From Nitrososphaerota archaeon (lineage in GTDB: Archaea; Thermoproteota; Nitrososphaeria; Nitrososphaerales; Nitrososphaeraceae): a stretch of DNA of 64,000 nt. The DNA lies in NCBI GenBank assembly GCA_005877075.1, contig VBPX01000032.1:1-64000 (forward strand), in the 5' to 3' direction. Below, piece by piece: positions 55,388 to 64,000 of this stretch; the first letter of the stretch is position 1; every line of letters starts with the position of its first letter. A program made the translations under genes and the position numbers. A model generated the notes under the pieces. It was not told where the DNA came from, did no database searches, and saw nothing but the letters and a program-made list of their open reading frames with translations.

Positions 55388-56476
55388 TTAGGTAAGATCT
55401 TGAAACTTACTGTTCAGTTTTTTTAGTCTAGCTTCATAACCTTTGTTGTACTCGAGCTCTTCTGGGACGAGAGTTGCGGGGTGTATAAATCCCTGATTGC
55501 GCATTATCATTGCTCTTTCCGATGCCCACATCCTTTGAAGGTCCCAATCTGCTGTTCCAAAACCATCATGGGGACCTGTAAGAAGACCATTGTGCATACT
55601 GAATACAAGGCATGACACTATTGGTATTGCATAATTCAAACTGGCTGCTGAATTGAGCTTAACTGGCATTAATGGCATATGGTGACTGCCCCTTGTATTG
55701 CCTGCAACATAATGAGGATCATTGAATGCACTTCCTGCTTCTTCGGTTGCGGGAAAATTTTTCTGGGTTCTTACGATAGTAATCGGATCATCTTTACCCA
55801 CATACGTTCCTGCAATGTTATGTAGTCTGTCAGTAGATGCAGAAACGATCTGTTCCCCATCAGATGAAAGAATTGAATGTACTACGTATCGACCAGGATA
55901 CATTAAAGCTGCTTCTAATTCTGGTTTATCTTCCCATAATTTTAGACCTGCAACTTTTCCTGTCATAACATCCATTATCCTAAATTTAACACCCTCAGCT
56001 AAACTTTCGTTTATCAAAAGGCCTGTGCTGCTCCTTGCGTCTACAAACATTCTCCAGAGAGGGAAATTAAAGGCACCTGGTTCTGTTTTGTCTGCGGCAA
56101 AAACACAAAATACCTCACTGGGTCTTTCTTCTATATCCAGCTCAGCTACTCCTGGACCCATCCCTCTTACATTCCCAGAAAAGGCATCTTTCAGCAAATC
56201 CTGTCCAGCGCCATACAAACCTTGTTCCTTTGCAATTTTGGTACCTTCTGTGAAAGCATCCCATGCCATTTTGTGAATTTCTTTACTATCTGTTCCTTTT
56301 GTATGAGTCATAATAATATGTATATCGTCACCAGTATATCCTATGTAATAGTCAAGTAATAATTTTGAGTTTTCCTTTACTACTTTGTTAACTGCTTCTA
56401 TCAATTTATCACTAGGTCTAGTGTGGCCACCAATGGCACCAATATCCGCTTTTATTGCAGAAACTGTTATTTTCAT
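55388..56476 (-). CDS. fbp: Fructose-1,6-bisphosphate aldolase/phosphatase
   Basis: Bifunctional archaeal enzyme that condenses DHAP with GAP and then dephosphorylates to fructose 6-phosphate, making gluconeogenesis one-way. The 362 residues begin ITVSAIKADIGAIGGHTRP with metal ligands Asp11 and His18, then YYIGYTGDDIHIIMTHTKG, GMGPGVAELDIEERPSE, AADKTEPGAFNFPL and TGPHDGFGTADWDL. Full length; it heads the fbp-tpiA operon. Confidence 0.97.
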   Translation of the reverse strand: MKITVSAIKADIGAIGGHTRPSDKLIEAVNKVVKENSKLLLDYYIGYTGDDIHIIMTHTKGTDSKEIHKMAWDAFTEGTKIAKEQGLYGAGQDLLKDAFSGNVRGMGPGVAELDIEERPSEVFCVFAADKTEPGAFNFPLWRMFVDARSSTGLLINESLAEGVKFRIMDVMTGKVAGLKLWEDKPELEAALMYPGRYVVHSILSSDGEQIVSASTDRLHNIAGTYVGKDDPITIVRTQKNFPATEEAGSAFNDPHYVAGNTRGSHHMPLMPVKLNSAASLNYAIPIVSCLVFSMHNGLLTGPHDGFGTADWDLQRMWASERAMIMRNQGFIHPATLVPEELEYNKGYEARLKKLNSKFQDLT

Positions 56477-56604
56477 AATCCGTAATCTATTAAATTAATG
56501 GAGTTTAAAATTCTTATGATTCGGGTTTTAGCAGGAGTCTTGAATAGCAAAAAGGCTTAGGTGGATAAAACAGGTATTAATTTATCTTAAAGATAAGTTA
56601 AATC

Positions 56605-57552
56605 CTATTCATATAACCAACAGCGAACAAAACCATCTCGATATTTTATTACCGGTGGATCATTAAGACATTTTTCTTTTGCATAAGGGCAACTGTCATA
56701 GAATTTGCATCCTGATTCTTTTCTTGTTGGATCTGTTGTTTTTTCGGTCAAAATTTCAAGTTTACTGTGCTTATTTTTCATACTGGGAATTGATGATACA
56801 AGTTTTTCAGTATACGGATGTTTTGGATTTTTATATATTTGATATGCTTTTCCCATTTCAACCACTTGCCCTCTATACATAACAGCTATAGTTTCTGATA
56901 CTTCTGAGATAACTCCTAGATCATGGGAAATGAAAATTATTGACATATCACGATCTTTTTTTAGTTTTTTCAGAAGATTAATAATTTGAGACTGAACCAT
57001 AACGTCCAAAGAAGTGGTGGGCTCATCTGCAACCAATATCTTGGGCTTCAATAACAATGACATTGCTATTGAAACTCTCTGTTTCATACCCCCACTCAAT
57101 TCGTGTGGATATTTTTTTACGATACTAGGTTCCAATAGTACATTGCTCAAAGATTCTTCTATTATTTCAGAATAGTCATTCGAATACCCATGTTGTTGCA
57201 AAATTTCCTTCATTTGTGATCCAATAGTAAAGACTGGATCAAGACAATTGAGCGCTCCCTGAAAGATCATTGAAATTTTTTTCCATCTTACCTTCTTATC
57301 AAATTCATCATCTGACATTTTTGAAATGTTTTTACCATTCAGGATAATTTGGCCGCTAACTATTTTGCCAGGATATGGAACTGATCGTAGGAGAGCTGTT
57401 CCTAGCGTACTTTTTCCACAACCAGACTCACCGACAATTCCGACTGATTCATTTTTTCCAATTCCAAAACTAACATCATCTACTGCTCTTATTGTACCAA
57501 ATTCTGAGAAATAGTAAACTTTCAAATTCTCTGCAGATAGAGTAAGATCCAA
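56605..57552 (-). CDS. Oligopeptide/nickel-type ABC ATPase (DppD-like), solitary
   Basis: A 315-residue ATPase: Walker A GESGCGKST (41-49), MIFQGALNCLDPVFTIGSQM (Q-loop), LSGGMKQRVSIA and VADEPTTSLDV, then the DppD/OppD C-terminal region with KNPKHPYTEKLVSSIP and four Cys (ESGCKFYDSCPYAKEKC, RCW) that in some members hold a 4Fe-4S cluster. No permease, binding-protein or DppF gene is near. It may serve a transporter encoded elsewhere. Confidence 0.88.
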   Translation of the reverse strand: MDLTLSAENLKVYYFSEFGTIRAVDDVSFGIGKNESVGIVGESGCGKSTLGTALLRSVPYPGKIVSGQIILNGKNISKMSDDEFDKKVRWKKISMIFQGALNCLDPVFTIGSQMKEILQQHGYSNDYSEIIEESLSNVLLEPSIVKKYPHELSGGMKQRVSIAMSLLLKPKILVADEPTTSLDVMVQSQIINLLKKLKKDRDMSIIFISHDLGVISEVSETIAVMYRGQVVEMGKAYQIYKNPKHPYTEKLVSSIPSMKNKHSKLEILTEKTTDPTRKESGCKFYDSCPYAKEKCLNDPPVIKYRDGFVRCWLYE

Positions 57553-57671
57553 ATACGTATTTATTGGTCATAACCGTATAAGTATCTATTTCATCTAAAG
57601 TTATTTTCTAATAATAATCAAGACCTCTTGGACATATATATGGTAGAAATGTTAGAAAATCTGATGATTAG

Positions 57672-58181
57672 TTGAAAGTACCCATTTGCATTTTTGACGC
57701 AAAGACCGGTGTTTTGTGCCCAAAATGTGAAAGCAGATTGAAAAATGGGGAGCTAACTAAGATTGACGTAGAATGTTCCATCAAACTTATCAAACTTTCC
57801 CATAAGAATCAAGATATAGATAAATTTACTTTAATTAGTTCACAAAAGATAGATGAGGATTATGTACTAATTTTAAAGGATTCAAATGTAAGTCACATAA
57901 ACGCTAATGACAATTTAATCAACTCGTTTGAAAAAGAATTTAACGGAAAAGTATGGTTTGTGGAAGCAAACAGCTCGATAAGAAGATTCCTAGAAAATCT
58001 TTTCTTTCCTACAAGAATTTTAAAGACTAACATGATTTGGTTACCAGATGGCAACCCGGTAACACAGGTTACTATAGAAAGAAAAGATTATGAAAAATTC
58101 TTTAATACAATAGAAAAAATAAAGAAAATCGTTAATGTGGTAAGAAACATGGAACTTGTCGTTAAAATTTCTGGAAAGTGA
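57672..58181 (+). CDS. Conserved archaeal protein upstream of aspS, possibly RNA-binding
   Basis: A 169-residue protein from TTG 57672. It begins PICIFDAKTGVLCPKCESRL, a Cys pair plus a third Cys, followed by NGELTKIDVECS, then a KH-like region (SIRRFLENLFFPTRILKTNM) and a C-terminal helix. This resembles archaeal NusA/KH-like proteins placed beside aspartyl-tRNA synthetase genes. The assignment is by pattern only. It ends five bases before aspS. Confidence 0.6.
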   Translation: MKVPICIFDAKTGVLCPKCESRLKNGELTKIDVECSIKLIKLSHKNQDIDKFTLISSQKIDEDYVLILKDSNVSHINANDNLINSFEKEFNGKVWFVEANSSIRRFLENLFFPTRILKTNMIWLPDGNPVTQVTIERKDYEKFFNTIEKIKKIVNVVRNMELVVKISGK

Positions 58182-58185
58182 AAAT

Positions 58186-59481
58186 ATGCAAAATGAAAAT
58201 ATCATGAACAGAACTTTTGCTTCATTTGTCAACAAAGAGAATATTGGCCAAAATTTAACACTAATTGGATGGCTTGAGGATTTTAGAGATATGGGAAAAA
58301 TTGGTTTCATAACACTGAGGGATATGACAGGAAATTTTCAAGGTGTTCTTGCTGGAGAAATATTATCTAATTTTAGAGAAATACCAAGACAAAGTGTTAT
58401 CATGGTCATAGGAAGTATTCAAGATACTAGAGCAGCAAGTTTTCAGACTGAAGTCAAAGTACAAAGTGTAAAACTTTTATCTAGAGCTGTAAATCCACTC
58501 CCGATTGATCCTACGGGAAGGGTCAAATCCTCAATGGACAAGAGACTAGATTCCAGAGCTCTCGATTTGAGGGATCATCATATTTCTAGTATTTTTAAAA
58601 TTAGATCTCTTGTACTTAATTTGATTCGCAATTTCTTGTGCTCTAGAATGTTTGTTGAGGTCAATACCCCCAAGATAATAGGAAGTGCCACTGAAGGAGG
58701 TGCGGATCTTTTTGGTTTTGAATATTTTTCAAAGAAGGCATACCTTGCTCAGAGTCCACAGTTATACAAGGAACAACTTACATTAGCTCTTGAAAGAGTA
58801 TTTGAAATTTCATCATATTTTAGAGCCGAACCATCCCACACGGTAAGACATCTCTCAGAATTTGTGAGTGTTGATTTAGAAGCTGCATTTCTTGATTATG
58901 GCGAAATTATGGATATTGTACAAGATTTAGTTATCTCTATCATAAACGATCTTTTTGCTCATCGTGAAAAAGATATGGCACTATTTTACAATAAACAAGA
59001 AATCAAGATTGATAGGATTCCAAGGATTAGCTATGAAAAATGTTTAGAGGATTTAAAAGGTTTAAGTGAAAAACTAGAATTTGGAGACGACCTTTCAGAT
59101 CCCGCATTAAAAAAACTTGGCGAGATTTATCCAAGTTTTTATTTCATAGTTGATTGGCCGACTAAACTAAAACCATTCTACATACTTGAACATGAAAAAA
59201 AATCTGAACTTTCAAGGTCATTTGACTTACAGTATGGCAATTTAGAAATTGTTTCTGGTGGAACCAGAGAACACGATGTCCAAAGGCTACGAAATAAATT
59301 AGTTGAAAAAGGACTTGACCCAAAAAGTTTTTCCGATCATTTGCAGACATTTGAATGGGGAATGCCACCTCATTCTGGATTTGGTCTTGGCTTTGACAGA
59401 TTTATGATGATAATTACTAATTCCACAAACATTCGGGAAGTTGTCCTCTATCCGCGGGATACTGACAGACTTACACCGTAG
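58186..59481 (+). CDS. aspS: Aspartyl-tRNA synthetase, archaeal type
   Basis: Charges tRNA(Asp), and in many archaea tRNA(Asn) too. From ATG 58186 the product is 431 residues: an OB-fold anticodon domain (GWLEDFRDMGKIGFITLRD), then the class II core with SPQLYKEQLTLALERVFEIS, motif 2 FRAEPSHTVRHLSEF and motif 3 GFGLGFDRFMMI. A TTG at 58156 would overlap the preceding gene, so ATG is preferred. Its end overlaps the facing JAMM gene by 11 bases. Confidence 0.96.
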   Translation: MQNENIMNRTFASFVNKENIGQNLTLIGWLEDFRDMGKIGFITLRDMTGNFQGVLAGEILSNFREIPRQSVIMVIGSIQDTRAASFQTEVKVQSVKLLSRAVNPLPIDPTGRVKSSMDKRLDSRALDLRDHHISSIFKIRSLVLNLIRNFLCSRMFVEVNTPKIIGSATEGGADLFGFEYFSKKAYLAQSPQLYKEQLTLALERVFEISSYFRAEPSHTVRHLSEFVSVDLEAAFLDYGEIMDIVQDLVISIINDLFAHREKDMALFYNKQEIKIDRIPRISYEKCLEDLKGLSEKLEFGDDLSDPALKKLGEIYPSFYFIVDWPTKLKPFYILEHEKKSELSRSFDLQYGNLEIVSGGTREHDVQRLRNKLVEKGLDPKSFSDHLQTFEWGMPPHSGFGLGFDRFMMIITNSTNIREVVLYPRDTDRLTP

Positions 59482-59887
59482 AAACCTTGATCTTTACCTC
59501 TTTCAGGTTATCATCTATTAACATGTACGCTTTGAATCTTGAATTGGATAATTCGTAAATTAGCCATATTACAGGATTAATTCGCATATAACTCAAGTCA
59601 GTCGATGAAGGCCTTGACCCTACTAAATGGGAATGGTATATCCCTATAATGTCCAGCCCTTCTTTAGATGCTGATTGATAGACTTTCATAAGTTCATCTG
59701 GATCTATATTAAACGAGTATTGCGAATTGGCGATATTGCTCATTTTTTTTAACACTTTTACATTATATTCATCACCAACCATCTTTCCTAAAAGAAGGGA
59801 ACAAGACTCATTGGGAAGGTCTTCTCTAGTGGAACAGACTATAGAATTAATTTGGGTCTCAGTCATTAGTAATGTTATTTCAGTCAT
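59471..59887 (-). CDS. JAMM/MPN metallopeptidase
   Basis: A 138-residue single-domain MPN+ protein. The zinc set is Glu27 (NESC), then GIYHSHLVGSRPSSTDLS with His85, His87 and Asp97 and the Ser94 preceding. It is close to the M67 (Mec/RadC-like, Rpn11-like) group, which remove ubiquitin-like proteins or act on sulfur-carrier peptides. Thaumarchaea have ubiquitin-like modifiers, so a desampylase is a fair guess. It is convergent with aspS (11-base overlap). Confidence 0.82.
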   Translation of the reverse strand: MTEITLLMTETQINSIVCSTREDLPNESCSLLLGKMVGDEYNVKVLKKMSNIANSQYSFNIDPDELMKVYQSASKEGLDIIGIYHSHLVGSRPSSTDLSYMRINPVIWLIYELSNSRFKAYMLIDDNLKEVKIKVSTV

Positions 59888-59993
59888 TTATTGATCAATT
59901 TTCCCACGCAATCATTGACATTACTGTACCTATGTATAACTTAATATTATATTTTTTTGGGAATGAATTTGGTAAGTTAGATCTGGGTGTGGT

Positions 59994-60800
59994 TTAGCCT
60001 ACTGTTATCTTTCCTTTCATGTATGGATGTATAGTACAGAAATAGTCATAATTGGGTTCCTTAAGTTTCGAGGCATCGAGAATGAAAGTACCTTTCGGCT
60101 TTATGATCTTTGAATCAAAAGTTTTACCATCATCTATTGAACTCGTTATCGTATGAGGAACATTGTCATTATTACTCCATATAATTCCTCCATCCTTTGG
60201 AACTTTTATATCGTTTGGTTCAAAACTCGGATTACCTTGGGCAGAGGCACCAGGAAGAATACTAGCTTTCACCGGATTTGTAATATTTCTAACAGAAGTG
60301 GTTTCATTCCTTTTTGTTGCTGTATTTTCTATATTTTCTTCTTGTTGGGCTTTTGGGGCAACTAGCCCAAATACATAAAAAGTAGACCCTCCAACAACTG
60401 CTGCAATTACAAATATTACTGCTATTGCTTTGAAGTAAGGCGTCCTCTTGTATGAGGCAACAGTAAGTATTGTAGCAGGTATTGAAATTATTAACATAAG
60501 TCCAATATAAGCAAAGATACTTGGTATTCTGGTGCTAATAGTAATTGCAGCCGCAAAACCAAATGTGACAAGGAAACCTAATGTAATAAAAGTTGCAGAT
60601 TTTGCCCTCCCTGATGTCGGGAATCCGTCTTTGAAGATTCCAGAAGCCAGAAATATCAACCCTATAAACATAGTAAGAAGGCTAACAGCATGCATTCCTT
60701 CTGTAAATGTATGCGCAATGCCAGAAAGTGATATACCAACCCCAACGATACCAATGGATGTAAGTCCTATTCCTGGAGTAATAAGATCCCAATCAGTCAT
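59994..60800 (-). CDS. Membrane-anchored cupredoxin
   Basis: A 268-residue protein. About five helices fill residues 10-150 (GIGLTSIGIVGVGISLSGIA, MFIGLIFLASGIF, ITLGFLVTFGFAAAITIS, IGLMLIISIPATILTVAS, IAVIFVIAAVVGGSTFYV), then an Asn/Ser-rich linker leads to a blue-copper domain outside the membrane: SFEPNDIKVPKDGGIIW, NVPHTIT (His ligand) and YFCTIHPYMKG (Cys, His, Met). Such proteins replace heme c electron carriers in ammonia-oxidising archaea. Confidence 0.9.
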   Translation of the reverse strand: MTDWDLITPGIGLTSIGIVGVGISLSGIAHTFTEGMHAVSLLTMFIGLIFLASGIFKDGFPTSGRAKSATFITLGFLVTFGFAAAITISTRIPSIFAYIGLMLIISIPATILTVASYKRTPYFKAIAVIFVIAAVVGGSTFYVFGLVAPKAQQEENIENTATKRNETTSVRNITNPVKASILPGASAQGNPSFEPNDIKVPKDGGIIWSNNDNVPHTITSSIDDGKTFDSKIIKPKGTFILDASKLKEPNYDYFCTIHPYMKGKITVG

Positions 60801-60810
60801 ACTTTAGTAC

Positions 60811-60826
60811 GTGAACTCTAGTTCAC
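60811..60826. promoter_or_regulatory. Perfect palindrome upstream of the cupredoxin gene
   Basis: GTGAACTCTAGTTCAC is a 7-2-7 exact inverted repeat 10 bases before the cupredoxin ATG (60800, minus strand). Its place next to the start fits a repressor operator. The rest of 60827-61106 shows no gene; it must hold the cupredoxin and dnaG promoters. Confidence 0.5.
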
Positions 60827-61106
60827 ATAATTAATCTTTTCTTGGAATGTAGGTTTATTATTTCATAATTTTTGAGACAGATTATCCAACAGGCAAAGTT
60901 TTCGTCTAGTATGACTGAATTGACTAATAATAATTATTAAAGAACTGGTCAAATATTTTTCTCAGTTGTAAGGAGAATGGCATATTTTTAGACATAAACC
61001 AATTTGGGTTAACACCATAAAACACACCAAAATTTATTTCCTGACATGTCAAAGCACTTATATTCAAGCTAGATAAGCTTACCATCGTATTTACAAATAT
61101 GAGGGT

Positions 61107-62342
61107 TTGAAATTGCCTAATACTGGTATAGTAAAATATCATGTTAAACTTAAATTTGAAGTTGATGGGATCGTAGAAAAGGCCGATATAATTGGCGCAA
61201 TATTTGGCCAGACTGAGGGATTACTAGGTCCTGAGATGAATCTGAACGAGTTGCAGAAAGTGTCAAAGGTTGGTAGAATTGAGGTAAATGTTGATACCAA
61301 ATCGAATACAACCAAAGGTGACGCCTTGCTTCCTATGAGTACTGACATTTCTACTGCTGCGCTTATATCCGCCGCTATCGAAAGCATAGATAAAGTTGGA
61401 CCATTTCAGGGTAAGTTCCTGTTGGTCGGAATAGATGATATAAGAGCTATTAAGAAAAAAATTATTGTAGACAGAGCTAAGAAAATAATTCAAGAATGGG
61501 CAACAAAGACAATTAGTGAAGGAGAAGAAATGTTGCGCGATGTATATGATGCGAGCAAACCTGGAAAACTAACCACGTTTGGAAAAGCTCAACTAGCATG
61601 TGGTACTGGCGTGTTCGATTCACCATACATTATACTTGTTGAAGGAAGGGCTGATGTGATTAACCTTTTACGCGCAGGTTTTGATAATTCTATTGCTATC
61701 GAAGGAGCTAAAATTGATGAAACTATTACGAACTTAACATCGGGAAAGAAAGTTATCGCATTTCTAGATGGAGATAGGGCGGCTGACTTGATTTTAAAAG
61801 AATTGCAAGGACTGGTTAAGATTGATAAAGTCTTGAGAGCTCCGACTGGAAAAGAAGTTGAAGAATGTACTCCATTGGAGATTTCTGATATCCTTAAGGA
61901 TGTAGTTGAACCTACGAGCGAGCAGTATGAGGCACCTGTTCAGCATCAAAAGAGCATTAAAAAATCAAAAATCTATGAGAACAATAATTCATCATATCAA
62001 GATAATTCTAATTTTAATAATGGTGAGAAAGTAAAAGATGATCCACAAATAACTACAGCTGTTAAAGAAGTGTATCCACAAATCAACGAAACACTGGAGG
62101 CTATGATATTAGATAACTCTATGCAAGTGTTGTTAAAGATTCCAGTCTCAGAAATAATCAAAAGATTAGATTCTTTAGAAGGTGCTAGATTTCTGGTTAT
62201 GGATGGCATAATTACGCAACGACTAATTGATGCCGCATACCGGGCAGGTATCGAGTACGTAGTTGGACATAGGATGGCCGAGTTAAAAAAATCACCAGAA
62301 ATCACAGTAAGAACTTTTGATGAGATAGGTATTGGCAACTAA
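61107..62342 (+). CDS. dnaG: Archaeal DnaG primase-like protein
   Basis: A 411-residue TOPRIM protein. In archaea DnaG works mainly as an exosome subunit. It shows KFEVDGIVEKADIIGAIFGQTEGLLG, VGRIEVNVDTKS, the TOPRIM motif LVEGRADVINLL and the metal motif AFLDGDRAADL, with a C-terminal EYVVGHRMAELKKS. Residues about 275-330 are an Asn/Lys/Ser-rich linker. It starts at TTG 61107, as no ATG fits. It runs into ribK with eight bases between. Confidence 0.93.
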   Translation: MKLPNTGIVKYHVKLKFEVDGIVEKADIIGAIFGQTEGLLGPEMNLNELQKVSKVGRIEVNVDTKSNTTKGDALLPMSTDISTAALISAAIESIDKVGPFQGKFLLVGIDDIRAIKKKIIVDRAKKIIQEWATKTISEGEEMLRDVYDASKPGKLTTFGKAQLACGTGVFDSPYIILVEGRADVINLLRAGFDNSIAIEGAKIDETITNLTSGKKVIAFLDGDRAADLILKELQGLVKIDKVLRAPTGKEVEECTPLEISDILKDVVEPTSEQYEAPVQHQKSIKKSKIYENNNSSYQDNSNFNNGEKVKDDPQITTAVKEVYPQINETLEAMILDNSMQVLLKIPVSEIIKRLDSLEGARFLVMDGIITQRLIDAAYRAGIEYVVGHRMAELKKSPEITVRTFDEIGIGN

Positions 62343-62350
62343 GGAATAAG

Positions 62351-63067
62351 ATGCAAGAAATAAAGTCTGAATACATAATAATATTAGCTAAACTATTGGT
62401 CAAGGGTGCGAAGGATAATTTTATTGAGTTTACTAGTACCGATATTGGAATAGAGATAAACAAGTCCCAACAAGCAGCTTCAAAAGTGATTTTGGAGTTG
62501 GAAGAGCTGAAATATGTAGAACGTATCAAAAAAGGACACGGTTATATGATCAGAGTAACAAACGAAGGTCTTTCGTCTGTTAAAAAAATGTCAGATTTTC
62601 TCGATATGGCAATAAATTTATCGCCGGGAAATGTTCATTTTAATGGTATTTTGGTATCTGGAATGGGAGAAGGCAAGTACTATATGAGTCTAGAAGGATA
62701 TCGCAAGCAATTTGAAAAAAAAATTGGCTATATCCCTTATCCTGGTACACTTAACATTAGAATAGTTGATCCACTGTCGTTAGAAAATAGAGAAAAAATT
62801 GAAGGATTTGGTTATCAATTTATTGATGGCTTTAGCGATTCTAAAAGAACTTACGGCTGGGTCAAGTGTTACCCTGTAGCTGTCAATGGCAGAGTAGATA
62901 TTCAATCCGACTTGCTGATTCTTGAACGAACTCATCATGATAAGGACATGTTAGAAATCATAGCCCCAATCAATGTCAAAGAAGTTATGAATTTGAAAAA
63001 TGGTGACAATGTTAAGGTAACATTACAGACGTCCAAGAATAGAACTGAATCATATATCATAAATTGA
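62351..63067 (+). CDS. ribK: CTP-dependent riboflavin kinase, with N-terminal wHTH
   Basis: Converts riboflavin to FMN using CTP. Residues about 1-90 are a winged helix (IGIEINKSQQAASKVILELE), absent from the short enzyme of methanogens but known in other archaeal RibK, which also regulates transcription. The catalytic part has VSGMGEGKYYMSLEGYRKQF, GYIPYPGTLNIRI and CYPVAVNG. Operon with dnaG. Its end overlaps the facing ribL by 18 bases. Confidence 0.93.
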   Translation: MQEIKSEYIIILAKLLVKGAKDNFIEFTSTDIGIEINKSQQAASKVILELEELKYVERIKKGHGYMIRVTNEGLSSVKKMSDFLDMAINLSPGNVHFNGILVSGMGEGKYYMSLEGYRKQFEKKIGYIPYPGTLNIRIVDPLSLENREKIEGFGYQFIDGFSDSKRTYGWVKCYPVAVNGRVDIQSDLLILERTHHDKDMLEIIAPINVKEVMNLKNGDNVKVTLQTSKNRTESYIIN

Positions 63068-63679
63068 ATGGCCTAACTCTTCTTTAATTTGGGCACTTTT
63101 AGATCCTGGAAATGGAGTGTTCAGCCGAATTATCCTTGTACTTATGCCTCTCTTTGAGCAATTTACAGCAATTTCTTTTTCAGTATGTATCTGATCATAT
63201 CCTAATGCGATAATATCAGGCTTTACAAATTCTACAGTATCATACAATGTTCCCTCCCTCCCAATGATTGCATAATCTACATATCTAATTGATGAAACTA
63301 ATTCTCTTCTAAGATATTCATCATGGTATATTTTTCTATTTTTGTTTATTTTAAGTGCCGTTGAACTCCTTGCAACTACTACGATCAATATATCACCTTG
63401 ATTTTTTGCATCTTTTAATGTATGAATGTGGCCGGGATGCACTATATCAAACACCCCGCCAATCAATACAATTTTTAGTAAACCTCTTCCAAGGAAAGTT
63501 AACTTAAGTGAATCAGATTTTTCTACAAAACCATTTTCTATCAATTCGTCAATTTTTAACTTAAAAGAATCTTCTGAAATTGTAATTCTATCCTTTAGAT
63601 ACTCAAATGGCAAAATTTCTGAATCAAGTGATGAAACATAAACTGCTGTTAGAATAGCTTTGTCGAGAGGTTCTATCAT
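63050..63679 (-). CDS. ribL: FAD synthase RibL with N-terminal extension
   Basis: Adenylylates FMN to FAD. The nucleotidyltransferase domain (about 65-209) has VLIGGVFDIVHPGHIHTL (HxGH), an ISTRIIRL strand and FPGSKSAQIKEE (a TxSxxR-like region). RibL is usually about 145 residues; the first 65 here form an extra helical, HTH-like domain (FEYLKDRITISEDSFKLKID). Together with ribK it completes FAD synthesis from riboflavin. It is convergent with ribK. Confidence 0.9.
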   Translation of the reverse strand: MIEPLDKAILTAVYVSSLDSEILPFEYLKDRITISEDSFKLKIDELIENGFVEKSDSLKLTFLGRGLLKIVLIGGVFDIVHPGHIHTLKDAKNQGDILIVVVARSSTALKINKNRKIYHDEYLRRELVSSIRYVDYAIIGREGTLYDTVEFVKPDIIALGYDQIHTEKEIAVNCSKRGISTRIIRLNTPFPGSKSAQIKEELGHSIYDI

Positions 63680-63939
63680 AAATTCGACACTAATTAAGAA
63701 TCAGTGTCTATTTAGTTCTATTCTCTATTTATACTGTATATGTTCTTTAAACAAGATACTCGTTGTCTCACTCAACCCAATTTTTAACTTAATCATTTAG
63801 AGTAATTACGCTTGGCCAAATTCAGGAGTATTGGTCGTTTCAGAGCTTTTTAGACAAAGTCAAAATGGAGTAAATCCGACACGTCTTGATTTTACAGCAA
63901 AACTAATACCTAAATAATGCAGATTTGAAAAAATAGTAG

Positions 63940-64000
63940 ATGACAATATCGCAAGTGGGTTCATATTCAGCATCAAAGGGAATCAAGGTTTCAACAGTTA
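63940..64000 (+). CDS. Possible start of a gene cut by the window edge
   Basis: ATG 63940 opens a frame reading TISQVGSYSASKGIKVSTV to the end of the window without a stop. Only 20 codons are visible, so the family cannot be assigned. The bases 63680-63939 between ribL and this ATG show no gene. Confidence 0.3.
   Translation, partial: MTISQVGSYSASKGIKVSTV

Noticed and set aside
1..64000. CRISPR array, prophage or intact insertion sequence
   Set aside because: No regularly spaced repeats, integrase, transposase or phage structural genes were seen; the only tandem repeats lie inside dnaK and grpE, plus one (TAA)7 run.

Overview
The window reads as chromosomal DNA of an AT-rich ammonia-oxidising archaeon of the Nitrososphaeria (Thaumarchaeota). 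The basis is the combination of archaeal information genes (TBP, TFB, DnaG-type primase, GatE, ABCE1, aEF1B, archaeal AspS, Pth2, Trm5), F420 biosynthesis (cofG/cofH), an archaeal bifunctional FBP aldolase/phosphatase, a stand-alone 5S rRNA gene, and a membrane-anchored cupredoxin of the kind abundant in these organisms. A soil Nitrososphaerales/Nitrosocosmicus-like source is an inference; no amo or rRNA 16S gene is present to prove it. At least a dozen genes appear to start at TTG, often with no visible Shine-Dalgarno site, which suggests short-leader or leaderless transcripts.

Layout. 0-11.7 kb: cofH/cofG, a membrane glycosyltransferase, an isolated V/A-ATPase subunit F, phosphoglycerate mutase, two transcription regulators, secE (a 59-residue gene), purP, an MBL-fold nuclease, an F420-type oxidoreductase and acylphosphatase. 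11.7-16.6 kb: a gene-poor accessory stretch with tiny zinc-finger and secreted-peptide genes, gene remnants and a 100-bp repeat present twice, able to fold into a long-stem hairpin. 16.6-30.1 kb: an ABC-2 permease, a CPA antiporter preceded by competing inverted repeats, sufC, nadM, a PUA protein, a proteasome beta subunit whose catalytic Thr looks replaced by Ala, a GHKL ATPase directly upstream of it, sucCD, a frameshifted methyltransferase, a DUF309 protein and gatE. 30-38.9 kb: a secreted GH5 glycosidase, an ABC ATPase, hsp20 and the grpE-dnaK-dnaJ operon (dnaJ broken at an A9 run), thioredoxin and an Elf1-like zinc protein. 39-50 kb: heme O synthase, aEF1B, geranylgeranyl reductase, pth2, tbp, a LarA-like protein, rimI, trm5, ABCE1, 5S rRNA and leucyl aminopeptidase. 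50-64 kb: a KaiC-like ATPase, winged-helix proteins, a TFB gene with a frameshift inside its zinc ribbon, fbp-tpiA, a lone DppD-type ATPase, aspS, a JAMM peptidase, a cupredoxin, dnaG, ribK and ribL.

How the genes work together. ApgM, TpiA and the FBP aldolase/phosphatase form part of gluconeogenesis, as expected for an autotroph. CofG/CofH make the F420 chromophore and the LLM oxidoreductase may use it; RibK and RibL convert riboflavin to FMN and FAD. GrpE/DnaK/DnaJ/Hsp20/thioredoxin form a protein-quality block. No prophage, CRISPR array or intact transposase gene was seen. The most notable signals are four genes each lacking one base at a homopolymer (two of them at textbook -1 slippery heptamers), the apparently dead proteasome beta subunit beside a GHKL ATPase, and the duplicated hairpin element.
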